From SKVR01 sp964453995 (GTDB taxonomy: Bacteria > Bacteroidota > Bacteroidia > Bacteroidales > UBA7960), in NCBI GenBank assembly GCA_964453995.1, contig CAYVQC010000010.1:28441-92440 (forward strand): 64,000 nt of DNA, written 5' to 3'. Within the stretch, counting starts at the first letter, position 1. Each line of letters opens with the position of its first letter. The notes beneath the pieces were generated by a model. It had not been told where the DNA came from and ran no database searches. It saw nothing but the letters and a program-made list of their open reading frames with translations. The position numbers and the translations under genes are program-made. Of this stretch, positions 8,399-16,972 are shown in pieces.

Positions 8399-9253
8399 AT
8401 GGCTAAAACGAAGAAAAATAAAAACAAAGGAAACCTGGTACTGATAGGCGGCGCCGAGGACCGGAAGGAAGAAAAAATTGTATTAAAAAGCCTTGTAGAG
8501 CTCAACCATGCTGAAAATATTGTAGTTATTCCAACGGCAACATTGTATCCTACCGAATGCGGCGAAGATTATTTTTATGCCTTCAGGGATCTTGGGGTGA
8601 AAAATGTTGAAATATTTGATATCCGTGACAGCCGGCAGGCATCCCATAGCAGCTACCAAAGAAAGCTGGAAAAGGCAGATATAGTTTTTTTCACAGGGGG
8701 AGATCAGGTAAGACTTACACGTATTTTGAACAATACACGCCTTATCGATAATATTTCAAATCGCTTTCAAAAAGAAGGCCTCACCATAGCGGGTACTTCT
8801 GCCGGTGCCTCGGCCGCTGCCAATCCTATGACCTTTGATGGTGATAACCATGGACTAATAAAGGGCTCGGTAAAATTTGACCGGGGGTTCGGATTTATCG
8901 AAAACATTACCATTGATACTCACTTTGTTGCACGCGGTCGACTGGCAAGACTGGCGCAGTTTCTTTGCCATGGCTACACCCGCAGAGGAATTGGTATCGG
9001 TGAAAACACCTCCATTACTATAACCCCCGACAATGTTTTTTATGTAACAGGAACAGGCATTGTTACAGTCGTTTCCACCGAAGACCTCACTTTTTCCAAT
9101 TTCGACCAGGTAAGTGAAAATGAAAGGATATCGCTGGATGGTATTCGGTTGGGCTTCTTACAACACGGTGCAGTTTTTGACATTCATACCTGGAAAACGA
9201 TCCGGTTTATTAAATCGCAGGGAATATCTTCCCAAATTGAACTCCTGGGCTAA
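8399..9253 (+). CDS. cphB: Cyanophycinase
   Basis: This serine hydrolase of about 284 residues belongs to the S51-like peptidase family. After a Lys-rich start (MAKTKKNKNKG) it shows NLVLIGGAEDR, the VFFTGGDQ loop and the nucleophile elbow GTSAGAS, with Ser at about 134, then IDTHFVARGRLARL and GIGIGENTS. All are typical of cyanophycinase, which cleaves the arginylated polyaspartate cyanophycin to beta-Asp-Arg dipeptides. No signal peptide is seen, so it is cytoplasmic and suited to an internal polymer. The start at 8399 is preferred over an in-frame ATG 66 bp upstream, because that codon lies about 10 bp from a -7 element (8315-8322). The cyanophycin synthetase-like gene follows 229 bp downstream. 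Confidence 0.92.
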   Translation: MAKTKKNKNKGNLVLIGGAEDRKEEKIVLKSLVELNHAENIVVIPTATLYPTECGEDYFYAFRDLGVKNVEIFDIRDSRQASHSSYQRKLEKADIVFFTGGDQVRLTRILNNTRLIDNISNRFQKEGLTIAGTSAGASAAANPMTFDGDNHGLIKGSVKFDRGFGFIENITIDTHFVARGRLARLAQFLCHGYTRRGIGIGENTSITITPDNVFYVTGTGIVTVVSTEDLTFSNFDQVSENERISLDGIRLGFLQHGAVFDIHTWKTIRFIKSQGISSQIELLG

Positions 9254-9417
9254 CCTCTAGCCGGCCAGGGGCTTTCAGAAAACCAACCGGCACAGGAAAA
9301 CTGCCAAAGCAACAAGGTCAATCTCTACCAGGCCGCATCCTACATACAAAAGCTCATTTTAATGCCCTTTAGGCTTAATTATTTCCGGTAAAGGTTATTT
9401 TTTTCGCAAATTTTCCG

Positions 9418-9425
9418 TAGGTTTG
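9418..9425 (+). promoter_or_regulatory. -7 element of the cphA-iadA transcription unit
   Basis: TAGGTTTG matches TAnnTTTG. A clear -33 TTTG is absent. It argues that translation begins at 9483 and not at the in-frame TTG at 9423, which overlaps the element. Confidence 0.5.
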
Positions 9426-9482
9426 AATACTGCTCCCATAACTATAGCCTTGCATATTAATCATCACCAAAACCATAACCAT

Positions 9483-11390
9483 ATGCAAACAAAGGAGAAA
9501 GATTTTGATGTAAAGAAGTTTTACTTTTATTTTGGCCCCAATCATTACCTGCCCGCAAAAGCGCTGGTGTTCAATCTGCATATTGCCCCGGAAGGGCCAG
9601 AGGTAGAGTTTTACAAACCCTATATTTTCCATGAATTCCCACAATTGAGTGCCTATAACCTGCAGACGGTAGCCGACTTGTTTGTGCACACGCTCCTGGA
9701 GGTACTTCGTATGGAAATAGACCTCCATGTGAATGAATTCAACATTACCGAGGATGGAGAAGATTACGTGGTTGCCATGGAATTTCTTGATGATTACACG
9801 GCTGAAGATGCCGTGGTTTTGGTTAGCGACTGGTTTAAATCCATCAATGAGGGAAAAAACGAAGATTTCAATTTCAGGAAAAAATTTAAACTCCTTAAAG
9901 GTGTTTTCGATCAATCCCTGTTGGGGGGGCCTACACTCTATGCACTGGTAGAAACAGCAATCAAAAACGATATTCCCGTTTTTTTCATTGAAGAGGAAAA
10001 CCAGTTTCAGTGGGGCTATGGCATCAGGCAATTGCGGGGCCGCTCTACAACCTTCCATACCGACAGCATAAAAGACACTGAATTTACTATGTATAAAGAC
10101 ATGGTAACAGAGTTTTTACACATGTGTGGCTTTCCTACTCCGGCAGGACGAAACTGCTTTACTGCTGAAGAGGCCCTGCTGGAAACAAAAAAACTTGGAT
10201 ACCCGGTAGTGGTAAAGCCCGTAGCCGGACACAAAGGAGTGGGCGTTACCACCGGAATAATGCATGAAGCTGAAGTAAAACTTGCCTTCCAGTCGATAGT
10301 GGAAGCCGCCGAAAAAGAAGGTGCTTTTTTTGATGGCGCTATCGTTCAGCAACACATCCAGGGGCACGACCATCGCCTGTTAACCATTGATGGCAAGTTT
10401 GCTGCTGCACTGAAACGCATCCCAGCCTTTGTGGAAGGGAATGGACAGGATACCATTGAAACACTTATAGCTGCAGAAAACAAAAAAGAGATAAGACGCG
10501 ACGACGCTCGTTCCCCTCTGGCAAAGATAAATATTGACAAAGATCTTATAGACTACCTGCTTGCTCAAAACCTGAACTTAAGCAGTATACCAGCCAAAGG
10601 GCAACAGGTTTATCTGAGAAGGGTGGCGAATATTTCTGCAGGGGGAATTTCTATCAATGTAACTGATTCTATCCATCCTAAAAATGCAGAACTGGCAGAA
10701 ACGATTGCCTCCTTTTTTAATGTAAAATGCCTGGGAATAGATGTCCTCACCGACGACATATCCCTGCCCTGGAGTGAAGGAAATTTCGGTATCATTGAGA
10801 TAAATGCAGGCCCTGGTGTATTTATGCACCTGGCACCAGCTTATGGAGGTAGCATTAATGTTCCTGAAAAAATTTTGCTATCCCATTTTGGAAAACACGA
10901 CCAGGCAAGAATCCCCATTATTGCCGGAAACCATATCACACAAAGTTTTTTAAATGAATTGCTCAGTGAACTGAACAGCATCCGCAAAGGAATATTTACA
11001 GGCTCTTTGATTGCCGAAGGAATCTTCTTCAACAACCGGTATTTTTATAAGAACAATCACCACGACCAGAATGTGAAGATCATACTTCGACATCCCAAAA
11101 CAGAATTTGCCATCTTCCATCACACGAAAGATGAAATTTATGATTACGGATTTTTCCACCAGGGAGCCGACCTTATTATTCTTGATCAGCCCAACTGGGC
11201 CGAAGAAAGCATGAAAAACTTGCTGTTGCCCGGCGGCTATGTGGTGGAAGTTTCTGAATCGGAAATTGTCCTTACATCGAACAGCCATACCCTCAACAGC
11301 GTTACTTTTGCAACCGGGGATAAAGAATCTGCGTTACTGCAAATCATAAAACCTTTATTGCCCCAACTGATTGAAAAATATTCCTCCTGA
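9483..11390 (+). CDS. cphA2: Cyanophycin synthetase, short CphA2-like form with degenerate Mur-ligase domain
   Basis: This 635-residue protein has a CphA-type N domain (about 1-185), including the FDQSLLGGPTLYALVETA segment. The ATP-grasp domain (about 190-460) shows GYPVVVKPVAGHKGVGVT, GHDHRLLTIDGK, LRRVANISAGGISINVTD and IIEINAGPGVFMHLAPAYG. These are close to the synthetase family. The C-terminal 160 residues still follow the Mur-ligase start (ARIPIIAG, VKIILRHPKTEFAIFHH), but where CphA has the ATP-binding GTNGKTT the sequence reads GNHITQS near 480-487. The protein ends about 200 residues earlier than classical CphA. CphA2 enzymes of cyanobacteria, which lack this second ATP site and polymerise beta-Asp-Arg, have the same design. 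The start is the ATG at 9483. iadA follows after 29 bp. Confidence 0.82.
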   Translation: MQTKEKDFDVKKFYFYFGPNHYLPAKALVFNLHIAPEGPEVEFYKPYIFHEFPQLSAYNLQTVADLFVHTLLEVLRMEIDLHVNEFNITEDGEDYVVAMEFLDDYTAEDAVVLVSDWFKSINEGKNEDFNFRKKFKLLKGVFDQSLLGGPTLYALVETAIKNDIPVFFIEEENQFQWGYGIRQLRGRSTTFHTDSIKDTEFTMYKDMVTEFLHMCGFPTPAGRNCFTAEEALLETKKLGYPVVVKPVAGHKGVGVTTGIMHEAEVKLAFQSIVEAAEKEGAFFDGAIVQQHIQGHDHRLLTIDGKFAAALKRIPAFVEGNGQDTIETLIAAENKKEIRRDDARSPLAKINIDKDLIDYLLAQNLNLSSIPAKGQQVYLRRVANISAGGISINVTDSIHPKNAELAETIASFFNVKCLGIDVLTDDISLPWSEGNFGIIEINAGPGVFMHLAPAYGGSINVPEKILLSHFGKHDQARIPIIAGNHITQSFLNELLSELNSIRKGIFTGSLIAEGIFFNNRYFYKNNHHDQNVKIILRHPKTEFAIFHHTKDEIYDYGFFHQGADLIILDQPNWAEESMKNLLLPGGYVVEVSESEIVLTSNSHTLNSVTFATGDKESALLQIIKPLLPQLIEKYSS

Positions 11391-11419
11391 AAACATAAAC
11401 CTAAAACAACCTTACATAC

Positions 11420-12580
11420 ATGTTATTAATTAAGAATGCCAATCTGTATGCTCCTGAAAAATCAGGAAAAAAAGATATCCTTATAGCAGGAAACCAAATA
11501 ATTGCTGTTGAAGACCAAATTGAAGTTCCCAAAGGTATTGATGTAAAAGTATTGGACATTACAGGCTTACGGGTAATACCAGGTTTAATAGACGCTCATG
11601 TGCACATTGCAGGTGCAGGAGGTGAAGGTGGCCCGGCGAGCAGAACCCCCGAAATGCAGTTGAGCCATATGCTGGAAGCTGGCGTTACCACGGTAATCGG
11701 TTGCCTTGGCACAGATGGCCTCACGCGCAGTCTTGAATCTGTGCTCATGAAGGTGAAAGCACTGAGACAGGAAGGTGTAAGTGCATGGATGTTTACCGGT
11801 TCTTACCAGGTTCCTACCCCTACCATCATGGGTGATGTTGGAAAAGACATTGCACTCATTGAAGAAGTAATTGGTGTAGGCGAGATTGCCATATCCGATC
11901 ACCGCAGTTCCTTCCCATCCGCCCACGAGCTGGCACGCCTGGCGGCACATGCAAGGGTTGGCGGTATGCTGGGCGGCAAATGCGGCATAGTAAATATTCA
12001 CATGGGTGATGCCAAAAGTCCCTTTAAACCATTGTATGAAATTGTGGCGATGAGTGAATTAAACTTTAATCAATTCCTCCCAACACATATCAACCGTAAC
12101 ACCTACATTTTTGAAGATGCAAAAACCTACGGTAAAAAAGGATGCATTGATATCACGGCAAGTTCTTACCCCTATTTCCCGCAATATGAAATAAAACCGT
12201 CTAAAGCAATCGCTCAGCTGCTGAAAGCAGATGTACCCATAAAAAACATTACCATGACCAGCGATGGTTGTGGCTCATTGCCCCAGTTCGATGAAAACGG
12301 TAAGCTCGAAAAACTTGAAATGGGCTACCCCAAATCAGTATTTGATGAAATTAAGGATGCGGTAACACAGGAAAAACTAAAATTACAGGATGCCCTGAAG
12401 GTTGCCACCAGCAATATTGCCGACATCTTGTGGCTGAGAAAGAAAGGGCGGATTGCCCCAAAAATGGACGCCGACCTGGTAGTAATCGACAAGGAATACA
12501 ACATCGTACACATGGTGGCAATGGGAAATCTTATGGTAGAAAATTCGAAAATGCTCAAAAAAGGCAGCTACGAAAAATAG
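11420..12580 (+). CDS. iadA: Isoaspartyl dipeptidase (beta-aspartyl peptidase)
   Basis: This 386-residue amidohydrolase cleaves beta-aspartyl dipeptides, including beta-Asp-Arg from cyanophycin. Metal ligands appear as HVH (60, 62), His194 in IHMGD and His223 in PTHINRN, and the catalytic Asp282 lies in SDGCGS. GGGEGGP-like and RTPEM segments match the family. Where the E. coli enzyme has its carbamylated metal-bridging lysine (GVKCAISDHR), this one reads GVGEIAISDHR, with Glu155 at the lysine position. It starts 29 bp after the cyanophycin synthetase stop, so the two are probably co-transcribed and cooperate in polymer turnover. Confidence 0.93.
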   Translation: MLLIKNANLYAPEKSGKKDILIAGNQIIAVEDQIEVPKGIDVKVLDITGLRVIPGLIDAHVHIAGAGGEGGPASRTPEMQLSHMLEAGVTTVIGCLGTDGLTRSLESVLMKVKALRQEGVSAWMFTGSYQVPTPTIMGDVGKDIALIEEVIGVGEIAISDHRSSFPSAHELARLAAHARVGGMLGGKCGIVNIHMGDAKSPFKPLYEIVAMSELNFNQFLPTHINRNTYIFEDAKTYGKKGCIDITASSYPYFPQYEIKPSKAIAQLLKADVPIKNITMTSDGCGSLPQFDENGKLEKLEMGYPKSVFDEIKDAVTQEKLKLQDALKVATSNIADILWLRKKGRIAPKMDADLVVIDKEYNIVHMVAMGNLMVENSKMLKKGSYEK

Positions 12581-12635
12581 CAGGAATCCGCCCGGTTTCC
12601 CGTTTGCTACCCCGTTTCGCTATAAAACATATTTC

Positions 12636-13586
12636 ATGAGCAATTCTTTCAAAATACACATATTAGGTTCGTCTGCAGCTATACCAACCTCCCTGAGGCA
12701 CACTTCAGCACAGCTGGTACATTATTACAACAAATACATGCTTATTGACTGTGCCGAGGGCGCCCAGATACAAATGCGCCGGATGCACCTTCCCCTGATG
12801 AAAATCAATCATATATTCATTTCGCACCTTCACGGTGATCATTACCTGGGCCTTCCAGGCTTGATCTTTACCATGCACCTGCTGGGCCGCAAAAGGAAAC
12901 TACATGTATATTCCCCCGAAGGACTCAAAGAGATTATTGAGTTGCAATACAGCATTTCCAGGCTTGAACCCGGTTTTGAAATAGAATATCATATTATTGG
13001 TCATGGCAAACAACTCCTGTATGAAGACAACGACCTAAGGGTAGAATCCATTGAAATGATGCACCGGTTACCTGCCTATGGTTTTCTTTTCGAAGAAAGA
13101 CCAGGGCTGCGCAATATTATTAAAGAAGCCATAAGCAAATATGATATCCCGGTAGAGAAAATGCAAAAACTCAAATCGGGAAAAGACCTGCAACTCCCCG
13201 ATGGCACTGTAATTGACAACAAACAAATCACAACACCTCCGTCACCACCAAGGATTTATGCCTGCTGTTCTGATACAGGTTTTACGAACCAGTATATCGA
13301 TCAGATTAAAAATGCCGACCTGCTGTACCATGAGGCTACTTTTTTGCATGACAAAGCTGATATAGCAAAGGAAAAAACCCACTGCACAGCTTTGCAGGCC
13401 GCAACCATTGCACGTGAAGCAGGAGTAAAGAGGCTCATGCTGGGCCATTATTCGGCGCGCTACGATGAACTTTCACTTTTTGTGGAAGAAGCTCAGAAAG
13501 TATTTCAAAATACCATCCTGGCAGAAGAAGGCTCTACAATAGACATCCCCGCGGCCAAAACCCAAAACTTTGAACAACAGGACTAA
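12636..13586 (+). CDS. rnz: Ribonuclease Z (tRNA 3' endonuclease)
   Basis: This 316-residue metallo-beta-lactamase-fold enzyme matures tRNA 3' ends. It has the zinc motif SHLHGDHYLGLPG at about 64-76, the flexible-arm region after SPEGL, the CCSDTGF segment near 207-213, YHEATFLH near 231 and LGHYSARY near 269. Length is normal for the short bacterial form. It lies 55 bp after iadA and may ride on the same transcript. Its stop codon overlaps by 4 bp the stop of the convergent lplA gene. Confidence 0.93.
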   Translation: MSNSFKIHILGSSAAIPTSLRHTSAQLVHYYNKYMLIDCAEGAQIQMRRMHLPLMKINHIFISHLHGDHYLGLPGLIFTMHLLGRKRKLHVYSPEGLKEIIELQYSISRLEPGFEIEYHIIGHGKQLLYEDNDLRVESIEMMHRLPAYGFLFEERPGLRNIIKEAISKYDIPVEKMQKLKSGKDLQLPDGTVIDNKQITTPPSPPRIYACCSDTGFTNQYIDQIKNADLLYHEATFLHDKADIAKEKTHCTALQAATIAREAGVKRLMLGHYSARYDELSLFVEEAQKVFQNTILAEEGSTIDIPAAKTQNFEQQD

Positions 13587-14560
13587 AAAAACATTTCCAG
13601 TATTTTTTTCCTGTCGGAAGACTGATTGTAACCCAAAAAATTAACTTCTTTCAACAACTCATGAATTGCATTATGGTGATGCATTGCGCCCAAAAGTTTC
13701 TCAACCAATAGGTGATCTCTTTGATCAATTTGGTCAATAAAAACATTAGTTTCCTGTATCTTCCCCTTACTAACTTTTAGCTTTACTTCTATTTGGTGTC
13801 CGTTGATATTTTCTTCATTATTGAACTCATATTCAGGAGAGTATCCAAAGTTCCAGGCATCAGAAAGGTATCTTTCGGTTTTAATCTTTTCTATCTGGTT
13901 TACATCAGATACAGAAAATTGGTAGTTCTCGCCCTGGCCAAAGTATTGTATGAGGAAATGAAACAATCCCATGGTAAAATCATCAATTGACATTGTATGG
14001 TTTAGCAATGAAGAAATATTAGTGACCTTGCTTCTGACCGATTTTACCGCCTTGCTCCAAAAGTTTTTTTCCCTGGCATCTATGGATTTATTGAGATAAG
14101 CCAGATCAGAATTGAACAATAAAGTACCATGATGTAACAATCGTTTTTTATGTATATGCTCTGCATTTCCTGATATCTTAAGCCCATTTACCCGCAAATC
14201 ATTTTTCCCTTCAAAACGGGCATCAATACCCAATGTTTGCAGGTATTGTATTACCGGTGTTGTGTGCAGCCGGAAATTGACAACCTTCTCCCCCTGCACA
14301 TTGCGGATAAAGGTGAAATTGAGGTTCCCGGGATCATGGAAAACTGTTCCCCCGCCCGACAACCGTCGAATTACCGGAATGTTGTACTTCCTCACAAAGG
14401 AGGTATTGATTTCTGCTAATGTATTCTGGTGTTTACCTATAATTACTGACGGTTCACTTCGCCATAACATGGTAATTTCCTTTTGAAAATGCTTCAGGAG
14501 ATATTCTTCTGTAGCCAGGTTGAAATAGGGGTCTGTTGAGGAATTTAGGATGAAAAGCAT
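13583..14560 (-). CDS. lplA: Lipoate-protein ligase A
   Basis: This 325-residue protein ligates free lipoate to lipoyl domains of 2-oxoacid dehydrogenases and the glycine cleavage H protein. The catalytic domain (about 1-240) contains FNLATEEYLL, the RRLSGGGTVFHDPGNLNFTF lipoate/AMP loop near 66-85, GLKISGNAEH and HHGTLLFNSDL. A small C-terminal accessory domain (about 245-325) is present, as in LplA. It converges on rnz with a 4-bp stop overlap. The gcvT gene at the far end of the window is a metabolic relative but not adjacent. Confidence 0.92.
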   Translation of the reverse strand: MLFILNSSTDPYFNLATEEYLLKHFQKEITMLWRSEPSVIIGKHQNTLAEINTSFVRKYNIPVIRRLSGGGTVFHDPGNLNFTFIRNVQGEKVVNFRLHTTPVIQYLQTLGIDARFEGKNDLRVNGLKISGNAEHIHKKRLLHHGTLLFNSDLAYLNKSIDAREKNFWSKAVKSVRSKVTNISSLLNHTMSIDDFTMGLFHFLIQYFGQGENYQFSVSDVNQIEKIKTERYLSDAWNFGYSPEYEFNNEENINGHQIEVKLKVSKGKIQETNVFIDQIDQRDHLLVEKLLGAMHHHNAIHELLKEVNFLGYNQSSDRKKILEMFF

Positions 14561-14567
14561 AGGTTTT

Positions 14568-15251
14568 TTAAGGAGTGTAATACGTATTGGCTTTGGAATG
14601 ATCTTGATTTTGCCTGGGATTGTAACTGGAAGGCACCAGGCAGGCGGGAACCTCCCACCGATGAAAGTATAATTCCTTGTTGATCAGGTTGCCTTCGCAG
14701 TCAAGCAGATTTCCTTGTTTATCTTTTTTAATAACAATAAAATATCCATCTAGTAACTTCTCCAAAATGATCCTTTGTAATTCTTCCCGGGTGGCATCCG
14801 GATGATTTTTCCCAATTTCAATTCCCATTTCATTGTTAAAAATATCCATTGTACAATCGAGCGCGGTAGGTAATCTGCCGGTACTATCACCACGATTTTT
14901 CTTAAAATGAAGTTTATTTCCCTTTTCATGATCATACCCAAGCCGCCAGGCTCTTCGGGGATGTACTTCTTTTGCCATCAGTGCCATCCAGTAGGCATGT
15001 TTGAAAGCATCTACCTGCCCTCCGCTTCCCTGGCCATCCAGTTGGGGATGGTGCTCCATTGCGCGAGAAACTTCACGCACATGCTGACTGATCTCCAGCG
15101 CACGGGAGGCAGAAAACGGATGTGTTATGACCCACCATTTTTCCGGGCGCGATAACTCGCGGAAATGCTGCAGCATACTCTTTTGCTGCGCACTTGCCAC
15201 GATGGAGATAAAAACCAGTATAGCCCCAAAATATATTTTATACGCATTCAT
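14568..15251 (-). CDS. Secreted protein with DUF6973-like domain
   Basis: This 227-residue protein has a signal peptide (about 1-21, ending ASAQQ). The core carries GGQVDAFKHAYWMALMAKE, a pattern of the DUF6973 family (N/D-A-F-R/K-H-A-x-W), and later MDIFNNEMGIEIG. A catalytic role is not established. The C-terminus is rich in Asn, Gln and Tyr. It lies 7 bp upstream of lplA on the same strand, probably in one operon, although no functional link is evident. Confidence 0.6.
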   Translation of the reverse strand: MNAYKIYFGAILVFISIVASAQQKSMLQHFRELSRPEKWWVITHPFSASRALEISQHVREVSRAMEHHPQLDGQGSGGQVDAFKHAYWMALMAKEVHPRRAWRLGYDHEKGNKLHFKKNRGDSTGRLPTALDCTMDIFNNEMGIEIGKNHPDATREELQRIILEKLLDGYFIVIKKDKQGNLLDCEGNLINKELYFHRWEVPACLVPSSYNPRQNQDHSKANTYYTP

Positions 15252-15401
15252 GAGATTTCTAAGTGGTAGTTGGTTTTGCCATGTTAGGTTTGGTGTGCCG
15301 CCCCTATGTAAATGATCCGGGTTTGGTGATCCGGTAGCGATAGCCTGGCTGGTGCTGATAATTTAAAACTACTCTTGTTACATTAGAAGAATTATCTGGG
15401 T

Positions 15402-16253
15402 TCATCCATTTTCCCGTTTGAGTTCCTCCAGTCGCATCTTAATTTTTTTAACAATATACTGGTCTTTTACCTCTGTTAGTAGTTTCTCCAGTATCATACT
15501 ATCATGCAGTTTTGAAATAGCTCTTTTGCGTACTTCAAAATCATTGTCTTTACGGATGACCTCCGCTAAAACCTCTTGATCATCAATTTTCGCTACAGCC
15601 TTGTTCCGTACATAATAATCCGAGTCCTGGAAGGCAATCTGCCTGATGACTTCTTCATCAAAAATTTTCTCCAAGGCAAGAGCCCTTACATAGTAATCAT
15701 TATCGTTTGTTGCAATATAAATCAGGGTTTGCTGGTCAGTTAGCTTCTTTAACGCATCTGATCTTACATAAAAATCTTCATGATGCAATGCAATTTTCTT
15801 AAGTATATGCTGAGCTTCAATGGCTTCTACCGCAGTTTTCATAATATCGCGGTCAGAGATTTGCTCTATAAGTCTTTCAAGCACATCGTCATTTTTTATT
15901 TTTGCCAAAGCATCCTTACAGATATAATAGTCTTCCTGGCTCTTCAATACAATATGGGCCAATACCTCAGGATCAGAAATTTTACGCACTGCTGCGACCC
16001 TAACATAATAATCGCTATCGTTTAATGCAATTTGCATCAATACATCAGCATCATTGATTTTTTCAGTGGCTGTTTGCCTTACATAATAATCCGGATCGTT
16101 GGCAGCTACTTTTCTGAGGATTTCCTGATCGTCTATTTCCTTCAAAGCATCTACCCGATCATAATAATCTGTTGCATTAAAAACCTTATCAATCAACTCT
16201 TTCATTTTATCTTTAGGAATCGGGTCGTTGGGGTTTGTAGGGCTTTCTGACAT
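15402..16253 (-). CDS. HEAT-like tandem repeat protein (about ten 26-residue units)
   Basis: This cytoplasmic protein of about 283 residues is built almost wholly of repeats of about 26 residues with the core DxDYYVRxxAxxKIxDxxVL. I count roughly ten units, one (near 130-155) divergent. The helix-turn-helix pattern with conserved Arg resembles HEAT/PBS-lyase-like repeats, which act as protein-binding scaffolds. The start is the ATG at 16253 (MSESPTNPND); an upstream in-frame extension of 37 codons has Cys- and Phe-rich composition unlike the rest. No partner is identified by the neighbours. Confidence 0.7.
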   Translation of the reverse strand: MSESPTNPNDPIPKDKMKELIDKVFNATDYYDRVDALKEIDDQEILRKVAANDPDYYVRQTATEKINDADVLMQIALNDSDYYVRVAAVRKISDPEVLAHIVLKSQEDYYICKDALAKIKNDDVLERLIEQISDRDIMKTAVEAIEAQHILKKIALHHEDFYVRSDALKKLTDQQTLIYIATNDNDYYVRALALEKIFDEEVIRQIAFQDSDYYVRNKAVAKIDDQEVLAEVIRKDNDFEVRKRAISKLHDSMILEKLLTEVKDQYIVKKIKMRLEELKRENG

Positions 16254-16501
16254 GGCTGGAAGTTTTATCGATGAACGACTGTGAAAAGGATCAACAGGGC
16301 ATAAAAATAGTGAAAAAAATAGGATTTCGACTGCATCGGGTTGTTTTTTCCTTAGGCAAAACACTAAATTCTCATCTTATTCTTAATTTAAAAATCTAAT
16401 TTACATATCGTAATTTCCTGTATCACTCGTGTTTTAATAAGGTTCTGATCAATGAGTCTGATGTATTTTAACATGACAATTATCTATTTTGTAGTTTTTT
16501 T

Positions 16502-16532
16502 TTTGCTTCTAACAAAATATTTTCTAAATTTG
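16502..16532 (+). promoter_or_regulatory. Promoter of the 1763-residue secreted protein gene
   Basis: TTTG (16502-16505), a 19-nt spacer and TAAATTTG (16525-16532) match the Bacteroidota consensus. Initiation near 16540 implies an unusually long 5' leader. Confidence 0.7.
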
Positions 16533-16586
16533 CCTCACCAATAAACATTTTTTCCAGATTAAACATCTCCTCCCGCAAAATTAAAT

Positions 16587-16660
16587 AAGATTGCAGATTT
16601 AACTCCCTCATAATCTGCATGTTACTAATCTACCGTAGATTGTTTCCTCCCTGCAATCTT
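16587..16660 (+). repeat. Nested inverted repeats with alternative pairings in the leader
   Basis: AAGATTGCAG (16587-16596) pairs with CTGCAATCTT (16651-16660). Inside, AATCTA and TAGATT (16627-16641) form a 3-nt-loop hairpin. GCAGATT (16593-16599) can instead pair with AATCTGC (16612-16618), so the outer stem and this one exclude each other. Confidence 0.6.
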
Positions 16661-16972
16661 AGATTAAAAATTATATTTTACTCCTCCTCTCCCGGAGAAA
16701 TCTTTGCAAATCAATAATTGATACTCAGGTATCATGTTTTTGTTTCAATGCAAATATTTTTTTCATGAAAATCGTCCATGCAAACTCAAAATTGAATTGG
16801 TTAGGGGCCAATATATTGCATAGTCTTTCAAAAGTAGATTTTTTTTCCTGTTTCTTTGCCTCCACTGAATTTATCGGGCAACATCATGTTGCTGCATTCC
16901 CTCCAGAACGATTAAATCCATTCTTTTTTTATTATCCAAACCTACCTTAGTATTAATCTAAAAACCAACGTT

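Larger units (their letters stand above)
16254..16972. other. Long intergenic region with promoter and structured leader
   Basis: These 719 bp are AT-rich. They contain a good promoter (16502-16532) and, downstream of it, nested inverted repeats (16587-16660) inside a predicted leader of about 430 nt. A 61-codon open frame at 16765-16950 has no recognisable features and is not called. Confidence 0.6.

Noticed and set aside
9375..10058. Long antisense open frame opposite the cyanophycin synthetase gene (also others opposite the giant genes).
   Set aside because: Composition follows the codon pattern of the sense gene, with no independent start signal or family resemblance.
9483..11390. The short cyanophycin synthetase as a truncated pseudogene.
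   Set aside because: The frame is open throughout, ends cleanly 29 bp before iadA with no leftover Mur-ligase coding sequence, and its layout matches a known short class.
16765..16950. A 61-codon plus-strand frame in the leader of the giant gene.
   Set aside because: No signal peptide, motif or clear translation start; it is more likely chance in AT-rich sequence.
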